NCBI RefSeq assembly: GCF_000701345.1
Contig: NZ_JNIJ01000053.1
Span: 1-36,606 of the forward strand
Direction: 5' to 3'
Length of the DNA: 36,606 bases
Origin: Bradyrhizobium sp. URHD0069
GTDB lineage: Bacteria > Pseudomonadota > Alphaproteobacteria > Rhizobiales > Xanthobacteraceae
Part shown: one piece after another, positions 7,831 to 14,898 of the stretch
Layout: each line of letters opens with the position of its first letter
Position numbering within the stretch: the first letter of the stretch is position 1
Notes under the pieces: generated by a model
Seen by the model: the letters and a program-made list of their open reading frames with translations, nothing else
The model's database searches: none
Told to the model about the DNA's origin: nothing
Position numbers and translations under genes: made by a program

Positions 7831-8619
7831 ATGCAGCAAGCAGCAACGCAAGGGGAAACCCTCGATTTGGCCGGCATGGTGGCCGATTTGAACAGCCTGC
7901 TTCGCCTGAAGACCACCGTGATCGGCATGAAGATGTTCGCGCGGGTCGAGGAGATGACGGCGATACCGAAAATCCGGCGGCCGACCGCTATTCACACCAC
8001 CGACCAGATCGTTAGCATGGCCTCGCGGCTGGGCTGGACTGTCGGCATCACCGCCGACGATCTCGTTGGCTCGCAATGCCGCGCGGTGATCGGCCTTGCG
8101 CCTCAGGACGAGAAGTGGCTCGCCGGTCAAGCTTATGTCGGCGTCTGGCACGAGACGGCCGAAGATGCGCGCAAGCGCCAGGAGGCGTTGGACGTCGTCG
8201 CCTTCGGTAAATACCAGGCGCTGGTGGTGAGCCCGCTCGCCAGCGGCCGGCTCAATCCGCCCGATATTTGCCTGGTCTACGCGACGCCGGGTCAGATGAT
8301 CATCCTAATCAACGGCCTGCAGTATACCGGCTACAAGAAATTCGAATGGGGCGTGGTTGGCGAGACCGCGTGTGCCGATTCATGGGGACGGGCGCTCAAA
8401 ACCGGCGAGCCCAGCCTGTCGTTGCCGTGCTATGCGGAGCGGCGTTACGGTGGCGTGCCGGATGAAGAGATGCTGATGGCGTTGTCGCCTAAGCATCTGG
8501 CGAAGGCGATCACCGGTATGAATGCGCTTGCGAAGAACGGCCTGCGCTATCCGATCGCGCCCTATGGTATCCAAAGCGACGTTCGCGCCGGCATGGGCGT
8601 TTCCTACGCTAGGAAGTAG
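7831..8619 (+). CDS. DUF169 domain protein, 262 aa
   Basis: The sequence matches the DUF169 (COG2043) pattern: an N-terminal helical segment, KFFAR-like MKMFARVEE, the Cys-containing SQCRAVIGLA, then VVSPLASGRLNPPDICLVYATPGQMIILINGLQY, and GETACADSW with a second conserved Cys. The function of the family is unknown; conserved cysteines have led to suggestions of a metal or cofactor role. The ATG at 7831 has AAGGGAG ten bases upstream; an earlier frame from 7792 has no ribosome site. The next gene starts 47 bases after the stop on the same strand, so the two may be an operon. Confidence 0.88.
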   Translation: MQQAATQGETLDLAGMVADLNSLLRLKTTVIGMKMFARVEEMTAIPKIRRPTAIHTTDQIVSMASRLGWTVGITADDLVGSQCRAVIGLAPQDEKWLAGQAYVGVWHETAEDARKRQEALDVVAFGKYQALVVSPLASGRLNPPDICLVYATPGQMIILINGLQYTGYKKFEWGVVGETACADSWGRALKTGEPSLSLPCYAERRYGGVPDEEMLMALSPKHLAKAITGMNALAKNGLRYPIAPYGIQSDVRAGMGVSYARK

Positions 8620-8666
8620 AAGAAGCCGCGCATCCAACCTATCCGCAGCATCCCAAGGAATTGTAT

Positions 8667-9848
8667 ATGAAGGCCTCGTCGAAATTCGACATCATTGTCT
8701 ATGGCGCCACCGGCTTCACCGGTCAGCTCGTCGCCGAATATCTCGCGGCGCATTATGCCGGAAAATCCGATCCGAAATGGGCGATGGCCGGCCGCAGCCT
8801 GGACAAGCTCGCATCGGTGCGCGACGCGATCGGCGCGCCCGCCGACACGGCTTTGATCCAAGCCGATGCCAGCGATCCCGTATCGCTGAAAGCGATGGTC
8901 GACCAGACCCGATCGGTGCTGTCGACCGTCGGCCCCTATCAGCTCTACGGCTCGGAGCTGGTTGCGGCCTGTGCGGCCACGGGTACCGACTACCTCGATC
9001 TCTGCGGCGAGCCGGTCTGGATGCGCCAGATGATCGAGGCGCACCAGGTGACCGCGCAATCGAGCGGCGCGCGCATCGTGTTTTCCTGCGGCTTCGATTC
9101 GCTACCGTTCGAACTCGGCGTGTTCTTTTGTCAGGAAACGGCAAAGAAGACCCTCGGCGCGCCGGTCAGTCGCGTCAAAGGCCGCGTGCGCGCCATGAAG
9201 GGCGGGCCCTCGGGCGGCACCGCGGCAAGCATCAAGGCGACGTTTGCGGCCGCCGCGAAAGACCTCAGCTTGGTGGCGCTGCTGAAAAATCCGTTCGTAT
9301 TGACGCCGGGCTTCGAGGGTCCGAAACAGCCGCCGGGCAACAAGCCGTTGTTGGACCAAGAGTTAGGCATGTGGACGGCGCCCTTCGTGATGGCGACCAT
9401 CAACACCCGCAACGTGCACCGCTCCAACCTCCTGCTGGGCTTTCCTTACGGCAAAGACTTTGTCTATGACGAGATGGTGCTGACCGGCGCAGGCGAAAAA
9501 GGCGAAGCCAACGCCAAGCGCGTGGTCGCCGCCAATGCCGCGATGGGCGGGCCGGGCGGACCGAAGCCGGGCGAGGGCCCGTCGAAAGAAGAGCGGGAGT
9601 CCGGCCTTTACGATCTGCTGTTCGTCGGTATCGGCGAAGGCGGTCGTCAGGTTCGCGTTGCGGTCCGCGGCGATCGCGATCCCGGTTATGGATCGACGTC
9701 GAAGATGATCGCGGAATGTGCGATCTGCCTTTTGCGCGACACGCCGGAAGTGCCAAGCGGCATCTGGACCCCCGGCGCAGCCATGGGTAACCGTTTGATC
9801 AAGCGGCTTATCGATCACGCCGGCTTGACGTTTGAGGTCGAGGCGTAG
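8667..9848 (+). CDS. Saccharopine dehydrogenase NADP-binding / trans-acting enoyl reductase-like protein, 393 aa
   Basis: The N-terminus (about residues 5-15) has the Rossmann signature IIVYGATGFTGQLVAEYL, followed by AGRSLDKL and STVGPYQLYGSELVAACA, YLDLCGEPVWM and FSCGFDSLPFELGV. This is the pattern of the saccharopine-dehydrogenase-like family that includes mycobacterial trans-acting enoyl reductases and eukaryotic SCCPDH. Such proteins bind NADP and reduce lipid or polyketide-like substrates; the substrate here is unknown. AAGGAA lies six bases before the ATG at 8667, so this start is preferred to the TTG at 8661. Length is normal for the family. It follows the DUF169 gene by 47 bases. 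Confidence 0.9.
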   Translation: MKASSKFDIIVYGATGFTGQLVAEYLAAHYAGKSDPKWAMAGRSLDKLASVRDAIGAPADTALIQADASDPVSLKAMVDQTRSVLSTVGPYQLYGSELVAACAATGTDYLDLCGEPVWMRQMIEAHQVTAQSSGARIVFSCGFDSLPFELGVFFCQETAKKTLGAPVSRVKGRVRAMKGGPSGGTAASIKATFAAAAKDLSLVALLKNPFVLTPGFEGPKQPPGNKPLLDQELGMWTAPFVMATINTRNVHRSNLLLGFPYGKDFVYDEMVLTGAGEKGEANAKRVVAANAAMGGPGGPKPGEGPSKEERESGLYDLLFVGIGEGGRQVRVAVRGDRDPGYGSTSKMIAECAICLLRDTPEVPSGIWTPGAAMGNRLIKRLIDHAGLTFEVEA

Positions 9849-9859
9849 GCTTGGGCGGT

Positions 9860-11134
9860 CTACGTAGTGCTGGGATCGCCGGGCGCTATCAGCGTCTGGT
9901 CTGCAGTCGCCTTGTAGCGTTGCGCGGCGGCGAACATGCCCCACATTGCGCCCAGCATCATCCAGAAGTGCCGCCAGTGGTCGGTGTCGATGATGAAGCT
10001 TTCGCCGACGGTTGCGAGAAACGCCGCAAAGATCGCGAGATAGGCGCGCTGCCAGGGCACCCGGACGAAGACGTAGCGAAACCCGATGATGACCGTGACA
10101 AACACCAGCGCGGGATAGCAGACGCCCGCGATCCAGCCGCCGGACATGAAGGCGTTCAGATAGGAGTTGTGGGTGTCCTCGGGGAAGTAGCGGCTAAACT
10201 GTAAGGGGCCGATGCCGAACGGCAGGTCGAGCGCCATCTCCGCGCCGAGGATGTGCCGTCCGAACCTCCCGAAGCGGCCCTCGTCGTAGCTCTGGTCGAG
10301 GCTGGCGCGCTGCCGGAACATCTCGCTGATGGAATCGAACGACAACAGCACGGCGATCAGCATCACCACGATGATAGCCGCGACAACCGCCGTCACGATG
10401 ATACGCGAGCGTTGCGCGTACGATTGACTGGTCAGGACCATCAACGCCAGCATGAACGCCGACGCGATGGCGAGCCCGCCCCATGCCGCGCGCGAAAACG
10501 CCAGCAGGATCGCAATCGCCATGATACCGAGCGCAATCGTGCTCCGGAAGGATTTCCCGACACCGTCGGAGACGACGCTTTGCAGCACAAACAGAGCGGG
10601 AAGGATCAGGAACGCGCCCAGCACGTTCGGGTCCTTGAAGGTGCCGCGCGCGCGCTCGTACAGCGTCAGCAGGTCGCGTCCGCCGGGGACGAGATTGAAA
10701 TAGCCGGCGATGCCGGCAATCGATGCTATCAACGCGCCCACGATAAGGCCACGCCGAAGCATGTCCAGCCGAGCCGCGGTGTCTTCGGAGATAACCATCG
10801 CAAAGAAGATCACCGTGACCGCCATGTACCAGGATGTCGCAACCCAGTTCACGACCTCCGGCTTGTCCATCAGCGAGGTGGCGCTGATGCTGTAGCCGAT
10901 ATTGATCAGGAACAGCAGCAACAGTAGCGGCATGAAAACCAGTCGCAGCCGCAAGCCCGTCGCAAAGAAGATGATGCTCGCCGACAGCGTCAACAGTTCG
11001 TAAGGGCTGGGTTCGATGAAAACGATCGCCACGGACGCGCCGGCCAGCCACAGCAGCGCGCGTTGCAGGGCGAGTACACCCGGCGCAACCGTCACTGATG
11101 AAGGGTAGCTCTCGGCCGTCGCCGCATGCGCCAT
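9860..11134 (-). CDS. O-antigen ligase / polysaccharide polymerase family protein, 424 aa
   Basis: A polytopic inner-membrane protein with about eleven hydrophobic segments starting near residue 22. The Wzy_C region is recognisable by ARGTFKDPNVLGAFLILPA (about 165-185), LAFSRAAWGGLA, and the periplasmic loop around RFGRHILGAEMALDLPFGIGP and FPEDTHNSYLNAFMSGGW. The HNSYL signature is common to ligases and Wzy-type polymerases of the family. In this setting it most likely polymerises or transfers lipid-linked exopolysaccharide repeats on the periplasmic side. It is the last gene of the minus-strand group. A 17-base palindrome at 11190-11206 lies 56 bases upstream of its ATG. Confidence 0.88.
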   Translation of the reverse strand: MAHAATAESYPSSVTVAPGVLALQRALLWLAGASVAIVFIEPSPYELLTLSASIIFFATGLRLRLVFMPLLLLLFLINIGYSISATSLMDKPEVVNWVATSWYMAVTVIFFAMVISEDTAARLDMLRRGLIVGALIASIAGIAGYFNLVPGGRDLLTLYERARGTFKDPNVLGAFLILPALFVLQSVVSDGVGKSFRSTIALGIMAIAILLAFSRAAWGGLAIASAFMLALMVLTSQSYAQRSRIIVTAVVAAIIVVMLIAVLLSFDSISEMFRQRASLDQSYDEGRFGRFGRHILGAEMALDLPFGIGPLQFSRYFPEDTHNSYLNAFMSGGWIAGVCYPALVFVTVIIGFRYVFVRVPWQRAYLAIFAAFLATVGESFIIDTDHWRHFWMMLGAMWGMFAAAQRYKATADQTLIAPGDPSTT

Positions 11135-11189
11135 TACACACTCTTGAACTTACGCAACTCGTACGCAACGCTTCAACCAAATACGTCTC

Positions 11190-11206
11190 ATTCAACGGCG
11201 TTGAAT
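11190..11206. promoter_or_regulatory. 17-base palindrome upstream of the O-antigen ligase gene
   Basis: ATTCAACGGCGTTGAAT is a perfect 7-base inverted repeat with a GGC centre. It lies in the 142-base gap between the glucose phosphotransferase and ligase genes, 56-72 bases before the ligase start. Its size and symmetry fit a dimeric repressor or activator site. No regulator is known for it. Confidence 0.4.
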
Positions 11207-11276
11207 CAGACTTTAACGTTCTCTGTTTTTAACATGACATTTTCGGGAAAGGCCGGTTCCCACTCCAGATCATGCT

Positions 11277-12815
11277 CTAGTAAGCGTTTTCGCCCTTCGT
11301 CATCAGCGCCAGCGGTGTCTTGAGAAGAATGTATAGGTCGAACAGCACCGACCAGTTCTCGATGTAGTAGAGATCGAACTCGACGCGCTTCTGGATCTTC
11401 TCCTCGCTGTCGACCTCGCCGCGCCAGCCATTGATCTGCGCCCAGCCGGTAATGCCCGGCTTGACCCGGTGCCGCGCGAAATAGCCGTCCACGGCCTCGT
11501 CGAACAGCCGGCTCTGCAATTTACCCTGCACCGCGTGCGGACGAGGACCGACCAGCGAGAGATTGCCCTTGAACACGACGTTGAAGAGCTGCGGCAGTTC
11601 GTCGAGGCTGGTCTTGCGGATGAAGCGTCCGACGCGGGTGACGCGCTTGTCGTTCTTGGTCACGACCTTCGAGGCCAACGGGTCGGCCTGATCGTGGTAC
11701 AGCGAGCGAAACTTGAAAACGTCGATGCGCTCGTTGTTGAACCCGAACCGCTTCTGGCGGAACAGCACCGGACCGGGGCTGTCGAGCCTGATCGCGAGTG
11801 CGACCACCGCCATCACAGGCAGCGCCAACAGCAGAATGATCGCGCCGACTAGATGGTCGAACAGCCACTTCATCACCAGATCCCAGTCGGTGATCGGCGC
11901 CTCGAAGACATCGAGGGTTGGGACCTCGCCCAGATATGAATAGGAGCGGGGGCGGAAGCGCAGCTTGTTAGTGTGAGCGGAAAGCCGGATATCCACCGGC
12001 AGCACCCAGAGTTTCTTCAGCATTTCGAGAATCCGCGTCTCCGCCGAGATCGGCAACGCGAACAGCACGAGGTCGACGCGGGTGCGGCGGGCGAATTCGA
12101 CGATATCGTCGACCTTGCCGAGTTTGGGGCAGCCCGCGCAGGTCTCGAGCGCGCGATTGTCGTTGCGGTCATCGAATACGCCTAGGATATGGAGGTCCGA
12201 ATCGTCCTGGGCCTTGAGCGCGTCGACCAGCTGTTCGCCGCTCTGATCGGAGCCGACGATGATGGTGCGGCGGTCGAGGCGGCCCTGGCGCGCCCAGCCG
12301 CGTATCATCACACGCAGGAACAGGCGTTCGGCAATGAGTGCGGCGAGGCCAACAATGAAAAATGCCGAAAGCCAGAGCCGCGATACTTCGCTGCCGAGTT
12401 TTGCGAAGAACGATGCGCCGATAAACAGCAAAAATACGAATGCCCAGGACGAGAACATCCGCGTCATCTGCCGGAGCTGACCGCGAAACATCTGCACTTG
12501 ATACATGTCGGCGGCCTGGAAGCAGACCACCGCGGTTGCGGTCATACCGAAAATGGCTGCGACATATTCCCAACGAAAGCCGCTGAGAGGCACCACATAT
12601 GCCAGATAAAGCGCGATGCCGACGAGGCTGAGCAGGACAAAGTCCGCAACGCGAACGACGCCCGAGATCACGATCGGCGAATACGCCCGGGGCACCTTCT
12701 GGTTGGTGACGGCTAGGGCCGCCTGCGACAGCCGGCGGCGTCGTTCGATGAGAGGGCCATTCGCCGTGGCGGAAGTTGCGGCATCTAGCGTGGAGCGTGC
12801 GTTGATCGGTTCCAC
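11277..12815 (-). CDS. Polyprenyl-phosphate glucose phosphotransferase (WcaJ-like), 512 aa
   Basis: This integral membrane enzyme transfers a sugar-1-phosphate, normally glucose-1-P from UDP-glucose, to undecaprenyl phosphate and so starts repeat-unit assembly. Four hydrophobic segments lie at about residues 50-160, followed by a CoA-binding-like Rossmann region (RRTIIVGSDQSGEQLVDAL), a re-entrant hydrophobic helix near 325, and the catalytic domain. Signatures in order are LFRQKRFGFNNERIDVFKFRS, KTSLDELPQLFNVVFKGNLS, LVGPRPHA, and RHRVKPGITGWAQINGWRGE. Length is usual for the WcaJ type. The promoter gap upstream is 114 bases. It is the priming enzyme of this exopolysaccharide locus. Confidence 0.95.
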   Translation of the reverse strand: MEPINARSTLDAATSATANGPLIERRRRLSQAALAVTNQKVPRAYSPIVISGVVRVADFVLLSLVGIALYLAYVVPLSGFRWEYVAAIFGMTATAVVCFQAADMYQVQMFRGQLRQMTRMFSSWAFVFLLFIGASFFAKLGSEVSRLWLSAFFIVGLAALIAERLFLRVMIRGWARQGRLDRRTIIVGSDQSGEQLVDALKAQDDSDLHILGVFDDRNDNRALETCAGCPKLGKVDDIVEFARRTRVDLVLFALPISAETRILEMLKKLWVLPVDIRLSAHTNKLRFRPRSYSYLGEVPTLDVFEAPITDWDLVMKWLFDHLVGAIILLLALPVMAVVALAIRLDSPGPVLFRQKRFGFNNERIDVFKFRSLYHDQADPLASKVVTKNDKRVTRVGRFIRKTSLDELPQLFNVVFKGNLSLVGPRPHAVQGKLQSRLFDEAVDGYFARHRVKPGITGWAQINGWRGEVDSEEKIQKRVEFDLYYIENWSVLFDLYILLKTPLALMTKGENAY

Positions 12816-12929
12816 TGTTTCTGAGCCCGTTCTTGCACCGGCATCGAGGCACGCGCTGCCGAGGCGGAATTCCTCGCCTCACGACTAACGGACAAATCGG
12901 AAGAAACAGTTATCGCTGGTAAAGAGCGG

Positions 12930-14063
12930 TTAACGATTGGCAAACGCGTCGCGGTAGCCTGCCAGCACGCCTTCGACCATCGCCTTCTGCGAAAAATGCA
13001 TGAAAATCCTGTGTCGCAGCGATTTTGCGCGCGCCTCCGCGGCGGCCGTGTCATCCAGCGCAGTCCCTATCGCTTCGGCCGTCGCGTCTGCGCTATGGGG
13101 GGCAAACAACGCTTCGGTGTGCGGCCCAAAAATTTCGGGAATGCCGCCGACATTAGCGGCGACCATTGGAACTCCCGCCGCGGCCGCCTCGATCACCACA
13201 TACGGCATCGAGTCCCCGCGGGAGGGAACGACCAATAGCTTGCCCCTGGAGAACCCCTGTCGCGCCTTGACGTGACCGATGAATCGCGCCGCCTCGGCAA
13301 GACCGTGCCCCTGGACTTGAGCCTTGAGGGCCTCAATTTCCTCACCGTCACCGGCAAGCGTCAGCGTGACCAGCTTGCCGGTGGCGCGCAGGCGCGCCAC
13401 GGCATCGATCAGGAGGTCGGCCCCCTTGATGTTTCTGAACTCGCCGACATAGACGACGTCGGTGGCATCATCCGCCTTAACGACCGGATCGAATTCATCC
13501 GCGGTCACGCCGTTGAATACGCAGCGCACCAGGCCGGTCGGTGTGCCGATGGTGCGCTGATAGGTATCACGCGCGAATGCGCTTTCGAACAGGAAGAGAT
13601 CGGTGCTGTTCATCAGCACGCGTTCGAGACGGCTATAGAATGCGCCTTTCAGCGTCTCCAACGGATAGTGCAGCGAACCGCCATGCGGCGTGTAGACCCG
13701 AATGGTGTGCTTTGAACGAGGTCCCAGGCGGGTGAAGACGCCCGCCTTGGCGCCGTGGCCATGCAGGACATCCGGCTTCAGCCGCCGGATCAGGTACATG
13801 AAATGCGCCCACACCGGCATGTCGCTGGGATGAGGCTCGCGACGAATGGCAAGGCGCCGAACGCCAAGCTTGAGGCGCGGGGCGATTTCCTCAAGCGCTG
13901 CCTCGGCACGGTCGCCGCCGGTGAGACTGTCAGCGATAATACCGACGTGGTGGCCACGGTCGGCCTGTCCATTGGCGATATCCAGGATGTGACGGAAGAT
14001 TCCGCCGACCGGCGCGCGAACCGCGTGCAGGATACGAAGCGGTTGATCTGACGTCGCGGGCAT
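12930..14063 (-). CDS. Glycosyltransferase family 4 protein, 377 aa
   Basis: A cytoplasmic GT-B fold glycosyltransferase. The N-terminal half starts RILHAVRAPVGGIFRHILDIA and has LKPDVLHGHGAKAG and VYTPHGGSLHYP. The C-terminal nucleotide-sugar domain has VVYVGEFRNIKGADLLIDAV, LAGDGEE and VVPSRGDSMPYVVIEAAAAGVPMVAANVGG. In the E-x7-E motif the first acidic residue is Asp (D-x7-E). It should add a sugar to the lipid-linked repeat unit; donor and linkage cannot be told. It begins only two bases after the export lipoprotein stop, so the two are translated from one message. Confidence 0.92.
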   Translation of the reverse strand: MPATSDQPLRILHAVRAPVGGIFRHILDIANGQADRGHHVGIIADSLTGGDRAEAALEEIAPRLKLGVRRLAIRREPHPSDMPVWAHFMYLIRRLKPDVLHGHGAKAGVFTRLGPRSKHTIRVYTPHGGSLHYPLETLKGAFYSRLERVLMNSTDLFLFESAFARDTYQRTIGTPTGLVRCVFNGVTADEFDPVVKADDATDVVYVGEFRNIKGADLLIDAVARLRATGKLVTLTLAGDGEEIEALKAQVQGHGLAEAARFIGHVKARQGFSRGKLLVVPSRGDSMPYVVIEAAAAGVPMVAANVGGIPEIFGPHTEALFAPHSADATAEAIGTALDDTAAAEARAKSLRHRIFMHFSQKAMVEGVLAGYRDAFANR

Positions 14064-14065
14064 GA

Positions 14066-14728
14066 TCAGAACCAGCGTTCGCCGACCAAAACAGTGTCGC
14101 CGGGGCTTATGGCAGTGCCGAGCGGCACCACAGCGCGCAGCGCGCCCGAAGCGCCGGTGTGGGTGAGCGTGACGCCGTCGCGCTTGGCGCGCGGCGAGAA
14201 GCCGCCGGCGATCGCCACCGCGCTTTCGACGGTCATGTTGGGCACGTAAGGATATTGGCCGGGGGCGGCGACTTCACCGAGAATAAAGAACGGTCGATAG
14301 GCTTCGATCTCCACCGCGACCGAGGGTTCGCGGATGTAGCCTTTGCGCAGCTTGGCGGTGATCTCCGCAGCCAGTCCCACGGGCGTTCGTCCGCGCGCCG
14401 GCACCGAGCCGATCAGCGGCATGGTGATCGAGCCGCCGGCATCGATCGCGTAAGTGTTGGTGAGACCTTCCTGGCCGTAGACCACGACCCGCAGCCTGTC
14501 GCCGGCATCGAGCCGATAGGCTGCGTCGTATCTGACCGGGATCGGAGCGGCGGCGTAGGCCGCGGCAGTCGGGGCAGGGGTCACGCCGTAGGACCGCCCG
14601 TAGGCCATTGCATCGAGATCGCTTCGCGGTTGGACCACGGCGACCGGCGCGGCTCCGCGCATGCAGCCCGACAGAGCGAGCGCAGCGAACAAACACAAAA
14701 TGACGGCGCACACGCCTCGCATCGGCAA
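14066..14728 (-). CDS. Outer-membrane polysaccharide export lipoprotein (Wza/OPX family), 220 aa
   Basis: The N-terminus is a lipoprotein signal peptide with lipobox LSGC and the lipidated Cys at residue 22. After a Pro/Ala/Tyr-rich spacer come a Poly_export domain (YRLDAGDRLRVVVYGQEGLT to EPSVAVEIE, about 70-140) and an SLBB domain (FILGEVAAPGQYPYVPNMTV, about 148-182). OPX proteins form the outer-membrane exit for capsule or exopolysaccharide. At 220 residues it is the short type, as in rhizobial ExoF-like proteins, without the long C-terminal barrel helix of Wza. It heads the minus-strand group and is divergent from the Wzz/ExoP-like gene, with which OPX proteins normally work. Confidence 0.92.
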   Translation of the reverse strand: MPMRGVCAVILCLFAALALSGCMRGAAPVAVVQPRSDLDAMAYGRSYGVTPAPTAAAYAAAPIPVRYDAAYRLDAGDRLRVVVYGQEGLTNTYAIDAGGSITMPLIGSVPARGRTPVGLAAEITAKLRKGYIREPSVAVEIEAYRPFFILGEVAAPGQYPYVPNMTVESAVAIAGGFSPRAKRDGVTLTHTGASGALRAVVPLGTAISPGDTVLVGERWF

Positions 14729-14898
14729 TCCACGGGCAAGTATCGATTCCGATTAAAGGACCCTCATGGTTAACAAAGCATGACCGCGACGGCCCGGACG
14801 CCGATATCGAGAGCAAGTCGGAGTTAACCCAGCGGCAACCTTAATGGAGTGTAATCGCCAGGGCTTGAGTAGGGTCGTAGCGTGTGCGGGAGTGTGCG
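14729..14898. promoter_or_regulatory. Divergent promoter region of the exopolysaccharide locus
   Basis: This 170-base gap must hold promoters for the export lipoprotein (minus) and the copolymerase (plus). It carries GGTTAAC at 14768-14774 and its complement GTTAACC at 14823-14829, plus TTAA cores at 14753 and 14841; the TTAA spacings are about 13 bases, not the 7 expected of CtrA boxes. GGGAG at 14888-14892 is the ribosome site that sets the copolymerase start. Exact -35 and -10 boxes are not clear. Confidence 0.45.

Noticed and set aside
14753..14844. CtrA boxes in the exopolysaccharide promoter
   Set aside because: TTAA cores are present but the spacings are about 13 and 50 bases, not the 7 required by TTAA-N7-TTAA.
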